From a virus, in the IMG/VR virus record IMGVR_UViG_3300034104_001590, positions 1 to 64,000 of that record: DNA of 64,000 nt; one strand, given 5' to 3'. Position numbers and translations under genes: made by a program. Numbering within the stretch: position 1 is the stretch's first letter; every line of letters starts with the position of its first letter. The notes beneath the pieces were generated by a model. It ran no database searches, was not told the origin of the DNA, and was given only the letters and a program-made list of their open reading frames with translations. Positions 9,560-19,900 of the stretch are shown one piece after another.

Positions 9560-12500
9560 TTAACACTCTTTTTCTATTAAGTTATTATTTTCTAGGTTCT
9601 TTACTATAGTAGCAAAGTTAGTATTTATGTTTGATACTTTTTTATACGACACTCCATGTTTTTCCTGGAATGCAGTTTCAGCGGCAGTTTTTTCTTGTTT
9701 ATTTCTTATCTTTTTAATATCAGATGCTTCACTAAACATTGTAGCTTCGGGAACAGCTACTACTTCTTCTGCTGCTTTTGTTTCAGTAATAGGAATTTCT
9801 TCTTGAATAGGAGTTTCTACTTTAGTTTCCGTAGTGATTGTTTCTTTAGGCTTATTTAATTCTTCTTTTCTTTTTTCTAAATCGGATACTTCTTGAAATT
9901 CTTTATCATTTAGAGATTTCATCTCTTCTAAAGTCTTATCTATTTCTTCTTCTAAAGATTTTATTTCTTTGTTTTTAGTGAAAAATATTGATTTTTCTCT
10001 TTGTCTATAAAGAGCATCACGCTTATCCATCAATGATTTAACCTTATTTGATAAATCAGTTCTTGCTCTGTCTGACTCAGTTCGAATATTTCTTATTTCA
10101 TCATCAATTTCTTCTTGACTTACTTTTTCTTCTTCTTGAACCACTCCACTAGGGCTAACCTCTTCTTGGCCTGGTTCAGCGACAGGTTGGGTTTCGATAG
10201 GTTCTTCCCCTTTTCGCTCTTCACCTGGTATCCCTGCTTGGTCTTCTTTATCATATTCTTCTAGTTTATCAAAATCAATAGGTTCAGTAAATGATGATGG
10301 TTCTTCTTTAGATTCAGCAACTACACTAGGTCTTCCTTCAGAAGCTTCCTTAATGCTTTCGGCATCAAATTCAATTTCACCTAAATCATTTGTTTTAGTT
10401 TCTTTTTGAGGTTCTTTTTCAAATAATTTTTCTTTCTCTATCTCCTCATCCTGTTCTTCAACGTAATTATCAACTTTATCATTTGCTGCATCAATATCTG
10501 CTTTTACAGAATTCAATACTTCATCTACTTGTTTTTTCTTTTCATCTGATAATGAGTTATAAGCTTCGCTTTTAGTATTTACACTTCCAATACCCATACC
10601 AATACCCATCATATAGGTAGATATAACAAACTCTTGAACAAAATCTAAATCTCCAAACTGTTCTTTAACAGCATCGAAGAATCCTTTGTCTCTTAGTTCA
10701 TCAGTATATATATTAGATAATTCATTACCAAATTCTTCAGCAACCTCCGTAGCTCCCCTTACATTTGCTTCTCCTGCCTTCTTAATTAAATTAACAGCTT
10801 GATCCGTTCTTCCACCAAATATTGATTGAACCATTGAATAAGCTCTATCTGCTGGTAGCTTAGACATAACAGCAGTAAATCCTTCAGATGCTAAACCTCC
10901 AGCAAATCCATTCAAAAAATATAATTCATCTTGAGTAGATCCAAACATTGTTCCTGCGGCCTCAAATTGTAAACCAGTTTTGATTGGATTGTATATGTAT
11001 TTACCGTATCGAGTGCTTTTTAATGCGCCTTCAAATATGTTGTCAGCTCTCTTTATATATGTCGCAAGTTTCTCGGCATTCTTAGTTTTAGTAACTAAAT
11101 TCTCCATTCTTGACACAGTCCTTAGAGAAGCAGATCCTACTTTTTTAGTTAGAATTAATGGAATAATAACACCAACTGTTGTTCCAGTCATATTACCCCA
11201 TTGCTCACGACTCCAAAACTCTACATTTTGTTTTTCCTTTAAAGCGTTTAAGTAGTTCTCATCTACTACATCATCTTTGTCAAATCCTTCTTCTGCAAGT
11301 TTTTCTTGTATAGTTCTAGCAGCATCAGATTGAGAAAAGTAATTATCAGCCTTACTTGTTTTAGGAAACAGAAATGAAGACACTCCATTTATAAATGACT
11401 CATAGAATCCTCCACTTGATTGTGTGAATCCATAATCATTATTAAAATAAAGAGGAGCTAGTTTATTAAGAGTCTCTTTATTCTTTAACCATTCCTTTTC
11501 TGCATCAGTTAAAGAAAAATAACCTCCCCAATCTAATAAGTCTACAGCAGCTCTTTTAAATTGATCGTATAAGCTTTCACCTATTTTATTTTTACTAGCT
11601 ATCTGATTATTCTTCTCTTGTAATTGACTATAAAATAAATCAAACTTTTGCTTAGGAGATATTTCCTTTGGAATAGCATTAAATATATTCTTAGCTGATT
11701 CAGTTGTGTTTACACCTACAGCTGCTTTCTTCGGTTCCGTTAAAAATACAGTTGACTTTAAAGAAGTCTTATCTTTTATTTCCTTCTCTAAAGTTTTATT
11801 CTCTTGACTTAATTCATACCATTTAGAATACAAATCTTTATAAGCTTCGCTTCCTTTATTAACATCTTTAAGCCTTTCTTTAATTTCAGATATATTATCT
11901 AAGTTTTGTCTTAATTGATCTTTAGAGTCTCTTATCTCGCTATTTAAAGAAGAAAACTTCTCATCTTTAAGCGTATTATATTCTTTCAAGTATTTAGCAA
12001 GAGTTCCCTCATAATACTTTCTTTCAGTTTCAGTTATATTCGTAGAAAACTTATATCCTCCATTTTCTCTGTCATACAACATCTTACCATCTTCAATAGC
12101 ATCTTGAATGAAATCAGCCATCTTCAATGTAGCCTTGAAAGTATCATAAGTATAAGATTGAAAATCAGTCATCTTAGAGTATGTATTCAATGCTCTATCC
12201 AACTCTTTTCTCTTATCTTCTAAGGCAAGTCTATCTAAACTCATATCCTTAGAATAAGCCTCATTTATTCTTTCATTTATTATTTTTGATTGCTCAAAAA
12301 ACTCTCTTGAATCATTTAATATTTCATTTACAGCTTTACCTTTTAAATCATCATATTTTCCGTCTCCAATGATTTTCTTTATTTGTTTTTGCTGTTCTAA
12401 TAAGTTTAATATTTGATCTCCAGATAAACTGTTGTTCTTAGCGAACATCATCATTATATCTTTATCTGCGAAATTCTTAGCCTCTTCAAAAGCATTTCCT

Positions 12501-13894
12501 AATTCAGCTTTCTCAATTAGAGTAGAAATGCCTAAAGGATTAACTACGTTTGACAATAAATCATCAGCACTTTTTATTGTCTGTATTTTAAGAGGTTTAA
12601 TAGTAGAAGCTACATACTTAGATAAATCATCATTTGTTTGTATAGCCTGAGCTTCTAATGCTTTCTCTCTTTTCTCGACATCCCCTTTTGATAATGGAAC
12701 AAACTTTTTCCCTTTGCCACTTACATCTTTTAACCAATCTCCGTCTTTCTTTTGATACAAATCTGGACTTCCAGGAAACCTATAATATCCATCTGGTTTT
12801 TCTTTTTTAGAAGCATCTATTAAAGTTCTTTGTTCTTTTGTTGCATTAGCATAATTAGGATCGTATCCAAAGTTTATTTGACCGCTATTAGTATATCTAT
12901 CAGCTTTAGTAGGCTCATTAGACTTAGTTAACTCAGAGAAGTTTAATCCACGAGTTATTGCCGCGTCTCCATTAGCAGTTAATAATTGATTTTGATTGAA
13001 TTGATTTTGATTACCAAATGCGCTTGTTATTGCTTTCTCTGCCCCTTTCTGCGTTTTTGTTTTTTGGTCTTTTATCTTTATGGCATCTCTTTCTAATACA
13101 GCAATTCTAGCTTTAGCATTTTTAGTTATCTTGACAAAATTTCCTGTATTCTTTGCATCAACATACCAATCATTAGGCCCTTTTCTTTTGAATATAGCTC
13201 CAGGTCTATCTTTGTAAGTATAAAGTTCACCATCTGATTTTGGCTCCTCTACTTTCTTTTCTTTAGGCTTAATAACTACCTTGCCATCATTCTTGACTTG
13301 AACACGAGTGTTTTGATATTGTTTATTTACATTTTCTACTTTCTGCTTAACCTCAACGTCTTCTCCTTGAGGAACACCATCAATAGTAAATTGAGAGAGA
13401 TCTATTTTTTCTTCTGGCTCTTCTTCTTCTGTAACAGATACTTCAAATTCTTCTATTGGCTCTTCTTCTGCTGCCGAAAATTGAGGAGCACCATCAATAG
13501 TAAATCCACTTAAATCTAAATCAGAAATGCTTGGAGCAACGCTTAAATCTATTCCAGCTTTTTCTGGAGTGAATACAGAATAGTTTTCATCACTTAAAGG
13601 AACCTCTGTGCCTACTTCAGCAGTTACAGATGGTTTCTCTTTATCTCCTTCTTGAACTTCAACATTTGGTAATTCTCCAATATTCTCTTCAACTTTTGTT
13701 TCTACCGTTGGCAATGTAGGTTCAATCTTAGATTCTTCTTCGGTTGGAACTGTCGCTACTTGAGGCGCAGGCTCACTATCAACTATGGGTTTAATTTTTA
13801 CATCAAATTGATCTGGGGTAGTTTGAACTTCTGGCTGAATCTGTATTGTTTCTCCTTCCCCTCCTGTTTGTGTATTCATTAAATCTTGAGCCAT
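9560..13894 (-). CDS. Very large virion/cargo protein
   Basis: This 1444-residue protein has an acidic, Pro/Glu/Val-rich N-terminal third with two related phrases (LSGFTIDGAPQ and LSQFTIDGVPQ, near residues 125 and 165) that look like short repeats. The centre (450-760) is strongly helical and coiled-coil-like. Two Gly-rich hydrophobic segments (near residues 905 and 1100) could be membrane-active. The C-terminus is again charged and low-complexity. This fits an internal virion protein ejected with DNA, but no enzymatic domain is recognised. It is separated by 1 nt from the ferritin gene. Confidence 0.5.
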   Translation of the reverse strand: MAQDLMNTQTGGEGETIQIQPEVQTTPDQFDVKIKPIVDSEPAPQVATVPTEEESKIEPTLPTVETKVEENIGELPNVEVQEGDKEKPSVTAEVGTEVPLSDENYSVFTPEKAGIDLSVAPSISDLDLSGFTIDGAPQFSAAEEEPIEEFEVSVTEEEEPEEKIDLSQFTIDGVPQGEDVEVKQKVENVNKQYQNTRVQVKNDGKVVIKPKEKKVEEPKSDGELYTYKDRPGAIFKRKGPNDWYVDAKNTGNFVKITKNAKARIAVLERDAIKIKDQKTKTQKGAEKAITSAFGNQNQFNQNQLLTANGDAAITRGLNFSELTKSNEPTKADRYTNSGQINFGYDPNYANATKEQRTLIDASKKEKPDGYYRFPGSPDLYQKKDGDWLKDVSGKGKKFVPLSKGDVEKREKALEAQAIQTNDDLSKYVASTIKPLKIQTIKSADDLLSNVVNPLGISTLIEKAELGNAFEEAKNFADKDIMMMFAKNNSLSGDQILNLLEQQKQIKKIIGDGKYDDLKGKAVNEILNDSREFFEQSKIINERINEAYSKDMSLDRLALEDKRKELDRALNTYSKMTDFQSYTYDTFKATLKMADFIQDAIEDGKMLYDRENGGYKFSTNITETERKYYEGTLAKYLKEYNTLKDEKFSSLNSEIRDSKDQLRQNLDNISEIKERLKDVNKGSEAYKDLYSKWYELSQENKTLEKEIKDKTSLKSTVFLTEPKKAAVGVNTTESAKNIFNAIPKEISPKQKFDLFYSQLQEKNNQIASKNKIGESLYDQFKRAAVDLLDWGGYFSLTDAEKEWLKNKETLNKLAPLYFNNDYGFTQSSGGFYESFINGVSSFLFPKTSKADNYFSQSDAARTIQEKLAEEGFDKDDVVDENYLNALKEKQNVEFWSREQWGNMTGTTVGVIIPLILTKKVGSASLRTVSRMENLVTKTKNAEKLATYIKRADNIFEGALKSTRYGKYIYNPIKTGLQFEAAGTMFGSTQDELYFLNGFAGGLASEGFTAVMSKLPADRAYSMVQSIFGGRTDQAVNLIKKAGEANVRGATEVAEEFGNELSNIYTDELRDKGFFDAVKEQFGDLDFVQEFVISTYMMGIGMGIGSVNTKSEAYNSLSDEKKKQVDEVLNSVKADIDAANDKVDNYVEEQDEEIEKEKLFEKEPQKETKTNDLGEIEFDAESIKEASEGRPSVVAESKEEPSSFTEPIDFDKLEEYDKEDQAGIPGEERKGEEPIETQPVAEPGQEEVSPSGVVQEEEKVSQEEIDDEIRNIRTESDRARTDLSNKVKSLMDKRDALYRQREKSIFFTKNKEIKSLEEEIDKTLEEMKSLNDKEFQEVSDLEKRKEELNKPKETITTETKVETPIQEEIPITETKAAEEVVAVPEATMFSEASDIKKIRNKQEKTAAETAFQEKHGVSYKKVSNINTNFATIVKNLENNNLIEKEC

Positions 13895-13911
13895 TACTTG
13901 TGTATTTTATA

Positions 13912-13919
13912 CAAATATA
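13912..13919 (-). promoter_or_regulatory. Promoter -7 element (TATATTTG)
   Basis: On the minus strand this reads TATATTTG, matching TAnnTTTG, in the 39-bp gap between the 782- and 1444-residue genes and 17 bases upstream of the ATG at 13894. No clear upstream TTTG is visible. Confidence 0.5.
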
Positions 13920-13933
13920 AGGATTGTATAGGT

Positions 13934-16282
13934 TTATTCATTTTCTAAGCTAGAACTAGAACTCCAAGACTCATAAGGATCTCCACCCCCTAATCCAAAG
14001 CCTTCTTCAGATTTTAATCCTTGGCCCCAATTTTTATCATTTGAGTTTATTCCAGATTCACTTGAGAATTCACTAGAGAAATAAGCTGTTCCAGGCAATG
14101 TTACAGGAGCCGCTTTTCCTTCATCATTTACTATGTAATAACTAAGTCTACCAACTGACTTTTTGGTAAATACCATTTTGTTAGGATTGAAATAATCTAT
14201 ATTATCACCATTGATATTAGTTATATCATTTCTATCTTTTGGATTAGGCATACCATAAGCTATTTCGTATTGATTAGTTTTAAACTTAGATCTATTCAAT
14301 TCCATTGCTTTTTTGAATTTTGATTGAACATCTTTTGTTAAAGGAACTCCATCATCAAAATAATATTTTTTACCAGATAAATCAAGCCCTGGTAAATCTA
14401 CAGCTCTAACAGTAGTTTGAACAGTTTTACCATTTTTATCTTTATATTTTAATTTATATCGAACAGACGCGTTATTAACACTTACTGGATTTTTTTCTTC
14501 GTAACTTGAAGCTTTTTCTCTAATAACTACTGAATTAGTATAAGGATCTATTGTGGCATTTGTAATACCATTTCTTCTCATTATACTAAGTATTTGATTA
14601 TTGAACTTATCTCCTTTGATTCCTTTTTTCTTTAAGTCATCCATTATCTGAGCCATTGACTTGCCTGTTTGCTTATCAATAAAGTTCATCTGCTCATTTC
14701 TAGCTTGCCAGTGAGTTTTTCCTTCTTGAATTTTTCTATTATAATCCAAGTCAAATTGTCTTCTTCTTTCAGCTAATGCTTCTCTATCGAATGCTTTAGT
14801 TCCAAGTATCTTAGTGTCAAAGTCAACTTGCTCTTGTAATTGACCAGCAAAATAATCTAATGCAGCCTCTCTTTGCTCCTCGCTATATTTACCGCTTTCT
14901 ATTAATCCATCAATTATTTGCTCATAGTCTCCAGTAAAGTATTTCTTAAATCCAGTTATAAATCCAACATGATCTATATCTCCTACATTTACTTTATTGA
15001 TGAAATCAGCAGCTTCTTTCTTAAATGATTCTTTATCGTATTCTCCACCTGTTTTTAAATTAATAGGTGATTTACCCATTCTTTCAGCGGCTAACACTTG
15101 TTTAGTAACTTCATCAATCTGAGGAATTATGTTTTGATAAACTTTAGCCTTAGCAAATAAAGGCCCTAAATCAATTTTTCCAGATACTACATCATCAGCA
15201 TTATTAACTAAAGCGGATTTTATTTGACCTGCAACATCAATCATTTCCTTAGTGACATATTTTTTTTCATCAGCAGCGTCCTTAAGTAATGATTCAGACC
15301 ATCCAGAGTAATGAGTTAATTCTTTAGCCAATCCTTTTCTTCTTGCATATTCTCTTCTAACTTCTGGATCTTTTAAAAACGCATCAGAATTACCTTTGTG
15401 TTTATTATATAAATTATCATTCATCCAGTCCATTATGCTAACATTGAACTTCTCTTGATATTGAGGCGCAGTCTCTATTAAGTCAAAGTATTTATCAACG
15501 GCTGCTTGTTTGTCTTTTGCAGCTTGGGCTAATGCTCTTTTCCTAGCGTCATACAACCCCATAGGTAATAATGCTCCAGCTCCAGAGTAAATAGTTTGAC
15601 TACCTATTCTGCTACCTGTAAATGTTCCTACGGCTATATCTCTTCCAACTTGAGGATAATAATCTTGAACTCCTAACTTTTCAATTACAGCACTAGGAAC
15701 GTAACCCATTTGATTACTAGCATCATCGATTATTTTTTTGTCAATATCATCCTTAGTTCCTTGATCTCCAATATACGAAGGAGATCCTCCTTGTTCATTT
15801 CCAATATTATATAGAAGATTTGATTGAGCATTTATTTTTTCTTTCTCCTCTTCTTCTTTTGCTTTTTTAGCTAAAATTTCAACCTCATCTAACTCCTCAA
15901 GACTCTCTGCACTTTTAGTTCCTTTATCTAATATTTCATTTGAAGCGTCAGTAGCCCTATCATTTAAAATGTTTTGTAGCGCAGGACTATTAGCTACTTG
16001 TTCAGCTGTATATGTAGTTGTTTTTTGTTCAGGTGAACCTTCTGTGTCCTCTTTTCCTGGAGTAGATGACCAAAATGAACTAGGCTCAGCTCCTTCAACA
16101 ATAGTTAATCCTGGCTGCTGCTTAGACTCCATCACTCTTTGTCTTTCCGTTTCTTCATTGAATGACGGTATACTAGCTTGTCTTTCAGCAGTTTTCTTCT
16201 CTATCTCTGAAGCTCTAGCCTCAGCTCTTTTCATTATTTCTTCTTCCTCGGAAGTAGCTTTAACCCTTCTATTTTTTGCCAT
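13934..16282 (-). CDS. Large helical virion/cargo protein
   Basis: This 782-residue protein is Lys/Glu/Gln-rich. Its N-terminal coiled-coil-like region (1-160) is followed by a mixed region with a Gly/Ala-rich stretch near residue 230. Residues 500-600 contain a helical block (RRRQFDLDYNRKIQ, then THWQARNEQMNF) and are followed by a beta-rich C-terminal third. It begins 2 nt after the stop of the preceding Gly-rich gene. Its order after the tail protein parallels internal core or cargo proteins of podoviruses. The function is inferred from context. Confidence 0.5.
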   Translation of the reverse strand: MAKNRRVKATSEEEEIMKRAEARASEIEKKTAERQASIPSFNEETERQRVMESKQQPGLTIVEGAEPSSFWSSTPGKEDTEGSPEQKTTTYTAEQVANSPALQNILNDRATDASNEILDKGTKSAESLEELDEVEILAKKAKEEEEKEKINAQSNLLYNIGNEQGGSPSYIGDQGTKDDIDKKIIDDASNQMGYVPSAVIEKLGVQDYYPQVGRDIAVGTFTGSRIGSQTIYSGAGALLPMGLYDARKRALAQAAKDKQAAVDKYFDLIETAPQYQEKFNVSIMDWMNDNLYNKHKGNSDAFLKDPEVRREYARRKGLAKELTHYSGWSESLLKDAADEKKYVTKEMIDVAGQIKSALVNNADDVVSGKIDLGPLFAKAKVYQNIIPQIDEVTKQVLAAERMGKSPINLKTGGEYDKESFKKEAADFINKVNVGDIDHVGFITGFKKYFTGDYEQIIDGLIESGKYSEEQREAALDYFAGQLQEQVDFDTKILGTKAFDREALAERRRQFDLDYNRKIQEGKTHWQARNEQMNFIDKQTGKSMAQIMDDLKKKGIKGDKFNNQILSIMRRNGITNATIDPYTNSVVIREKASSYEEKNPVSVNNASVRYKLKYKDKNGKTVQTTVRAVDLPGLDLSGKKYYFDDGVPLTKDVQSKFKKAMELNRSKFKTNQYEIAYGMPNPKDRNDITNINGDNIDYFNPNKMVFTKKSVGRLSYYIVNDEGKAAPVTLPGTAYFSSEFSSESGINSNDKNWGQGLKSEEGFGLGGGDPYESWSSSSSLENE

Positions 16283-16284
16283 GA

Positions 16285-16926
16285 TTAACCTTGTTGTCCG
16301 TAAAATTTGCCACCACCCAAAGAAGCTAATAAGTTTTGCTGGCCAGCTTGCATTTGATTTTCTGCTTGAGCAGATTTTCTAGCAGATCTCAATAAAGCTA
16401 AATCTCTTGATACATCAGCCATTTTAGAAACTTGCTCTTGCTCCATTCCTAATGTCTGACCAACTTGCTGTCCATATTGACTAGATATATTAGCCATTCC
16501 TTGATTTAATAATTGAGCTAATATTCCAGTATTTACTTGCCCTCCTGCTCGAAAAGCTCCTTGACCATATTGTCTAGCCATTTGCTTAATAGCTGATCTA
16601 GCAGCAGTAGCATCAGTTCCAGTCTCTCCAGCTCTTCTTCTTCTACGAATCGTATTCAAAAGTTGACGCTCCATTGGACTTTCCGAAGGAGGCAACATGG
16701 CATCTGCTTTTTTTCTATTGATAGCTCCAGCAACCATCTGACCAACAGCAAATCCTGTTTGTGCAATTTTACCTAAGCCTCCAGCACCTTTAACTAGTCC
16801 TCCGATTTTACTTCCGATTCCCCCTCCAGAACCAGAGCCTCCTTCAGCTCCACTTGAATCTGATCCTTTATTTTTGGATAATGATGACGCTACTTGAGCT
16901 GCTTTCATAATAGTTATTGGATCCAT
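16285..16926 (-). CDS. Gly/Ala-rich internal virion-type protein
   Basis: This 213-residue protein has a glycine-rich N-terminal third (a GSGSGGGIGSKIGG-type segment) and an alanine/valine hydrophobic patch. A run of arginines (TIRRRRRAG near residue 92) and a Gln-rich C-terminus follow. Small Gly/Ala-rich proteins of this kind precede the larger internal proteins in many podoviruses (comparable to T7 gp14), where they help DNA ejection. This assignment rests on composition and gene order. Confidence 0.5.
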   Translation of the reverse strand: MDPITIMKAAQVASSLSKNKGSDSSGAEGGSGSGGGIGSKIGGLVKGAGGLGKIAQTGFAVGQMVAGAINRKKADAMLPPSESPMERQLLNTIRRRRRAGETGTDATAARSAIKQMARQYGQGAFRAGGQVNTGILAQLLNQGMANISSQYGQQVGQTLGMEQEQVSKMADVSRDLALLRSARKSAQAENQMQAGQQNLLASLGGGKFYGQQG

Positions 16927-16941
16927 GATATATTATTTTTT

Positions 16942-16949
16942 CAAATTTA
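16942..16949 (-). promoter_or_regulatory. Promoter -7 element (TAAATTTG)
   Basis: On the minus strand this reads TAAATTTG in the short gap between the 1528-residue tail gene and the Gly-rich gene. It lies 15 bases from the ATG at 16926. A transcript from here would have a very short leader. Confidence 0.4.
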
Positions 16950-16953
16950 ACAA

Positions 16954-19900
16954 TTATTTCAATGCCTTGTATTGCACCCCAGTGCTAGTTACTAAAAACT
17001 CTTCATCAGCACTACTTACAATCTTAAATATCAATACTCTTCCTTGATTTCTATAATGCGGTGCAACTACTGAGCGAGGTATATAACATTCATATCCAAA
17101 GTAATTTTTAATGCTTAATGGAACAGCTAAAGCATCTACTACAGAATCATAAGTATCAGTTTTATAATCATTAAATGATTTGTAGAAATAAATCTGTTCT
17201 GGCTTGCTATTAGAGTTAACTCTTATTCGAATAAACTCTTTATCAGCAATAATCACAGCATCAGATAATCCAGTTAAATAACAAGGAATATCATTTCCAT
17301 TTATTATATTTCCTATTCCTAATTCAAACGTTCCATTATAATCTCCTTGATTCTTCATTCCAAAGAAATGGTTTTTATAATATAAATACTTATCGTAGTT
17401 ATAAGTGCTTTGACATTGTAATGAGGCTTGCTGAGTTCCAAATATTAACGTATTAAATTCTGGAAATTCATTTCTTGTGCATACATTCATAACGTATTCT
17501 TTAGTAAGCACATTGAATCCACCACTTAATTTAGCTTCATATCCTTGACCAATTAAACTATTAAATCTTCTATTTAGTAATTCAAAGAATCCAGTCTTAG
17601 ATATGTCTGTAAGCTGATTATCACCAAATGTATAAGCAGCAATTCCATTACAGAAAAACAATACATTTGAATATTCAGCCCAACTTCTCCACGTTTCATC
17701 ATGCATACCAATGGTCTTATCTATCCAAATCTGATTAAGTATTCCTCCAGCATCAGATCCTACGGTAGCCAATTCATTAGCATTTATCTCTGTAACTACC
17801 CGTTTATCAACCATTAGCAAACAAACTCCGCTATCTGTTAATGCATAAAGATTATTTCCTTTATCGGAAGATAGTCCACTCCAAGCAAACTTAATCTCAC
17901 CAGTATCATCTGAAATATCAAAATAAGCACTAGGTAAAAATGTCTTTACAGATGGAGTATCTTGAGAGTTGATAGGTCTTTTTAATGACCATATAATCCT
18001 AGTGCAGAAATCAGTTTCCTCTGTAAAGCCTACAGCTGGAATACTCGTAAATAATTCAGTAGTTTGACTTTTAGAGTAATCAATATTTACCTGTGGTGTA
18101 AATCTAAATCCACCATACACCCATAAGTTCCACTCATAACCATAATCATCAAAGTATTCAGTTATTAAATTATTATCATTTTCAAAAGTAGTTCTATCGG
18201 ATGGATTGTCATTATTCCATTTATAAGGCCTTGGAATATAATTTATAAGAGGAAAGAATTGATCGCTATTAGCTTTATCTGGAGCCTCATTATTAAAAGC
18301 AAAAGATAAATTAATTCTTGTTTCAGCAGTCCACATAGTAATGAGCTGTCTTATTGTAGCTGCATCAAGCCCTAAATTATCACAGAATTGGAATCCATAC
18401 CCATATTCATAATTCCAAGCATCTGAATTTTCCCAAACTGGATAAGTATCTACAAAATCATAACTTTTTAATGGGAATGGAGCATTCATAAAGAATTCAT
18501 TTGTAGAATCTTTAGGATCTCCATTTTTATCATATTCATTATCCAATACAGCCCAAATAGACTCATTGATATATGTATCTCCTCCAAATACCCTTACTGG
18601 TATTCTATTGTCATATTTAACATAAACTTTCGATCCTGGAGCTGGAACAGTAAAATCTGTGTATCCAGGAGTTTCATTGAAATTTAATGTGAATACTTGA
18701 CATATCCCGTCTACATCACCACTTGACTGAGTGCTTGTGTAAATTCCATAAATATCAAATCCATCCGTTACAACAGCGTCATTATAAACGCCAAATGTAT
18801 TTAACGCAGTTAAGATAGTAGTAATAGTAGGCCCAGATTCAAATGATACATTCATCCATCTTCGTTCTATTTCATCTGTTCCGACTACATAAACAAATCT
18901 TTTTAAAGCTCCATAAGTAGATAATCCATTTATTTGACTAGTAATTTGAGGAATACAATCTTCCCATCTCTCAGATACAAGTGTAGCAGTCTGTCCATTA
19001 GATCCGTTAGACTCTAATACAAGTGATTTAAACTTGATATAATTTCCAGTGTATTTATATTCAGTAGTTAAACCAGGGTTTATATTTGAATCTTTAATTA
19101 GGTTTATAACATACATTGGCTCTCTCCACTCTAAAACCCCATCGTTAGTAGCATCATTATGACCTAAAATAGGATTAGAATGTCCATTCATTCCAAGCTC
19201 ATTGTATATACTCTCTGTTAATTGTATTCTAAAGTAAGTTTGTCTTGTTGAATTTGTAGTTACATCATTTACCTCCAATATAGTGAATTCGTGATTACCA
19301 CTTCCATTAGATGGAAACTCTGGAGCATCTGGAGTTATAGAATTAGTAAATCTTCCATAAGCTACATATCTATTGACAAGTAATGGATCGTGAACTACAT
19401 CATCTTGTATTCCAGAATAATTACCTAGAACTGGATTTATTTGCTCTGTTGCTGTAGTTGTAAATTTATCTTTTATAACTCGCGCATAAGTGATAATATC
19501 AGCTCCTTTTCTTTTGTTTTCCAACTCTGGTTTTCTCGTGTTATAAACTTCAGAGAAATAACCTAAAGGAGAAACACACTGAATCTTATATCCAGCTCCA
19601 TTATTATTTACTAAATCTTCAGCAATCTCTGGAGTTAACAATTCTAAATCAGGAAAATAAGCCCAAAATGAATCTACTTCTTTTTGAGTATCAGTTCCAA
19701 GGCCAGGATCAGCTTCAATTAAAGAATAGAATCCTAATCCTTGAGCTACAACTCTATTTGCTGGATCCGTTTGAACAACTGAAAATCCATCAGCCCAATC
19801 AGGATAAGTATCAATTCCTTTTAACGCAAATCCTTGAGCATAATAATTAGGCCCAAAAGCAGGAGGCGTATAATCATCCCAAAGTGGGAAATCAGCAGAT

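Noticed and set aside
4476-13894. A virion RNA polymerase in the giant proteins, as in crAss-like phages
   Set aside because: I looked for the DFDxD or DxDGD polymerase signatures and found only acidic low-complexity stretches such as LLSLDDDDD and a Phe/Asp-rich C-terminus.
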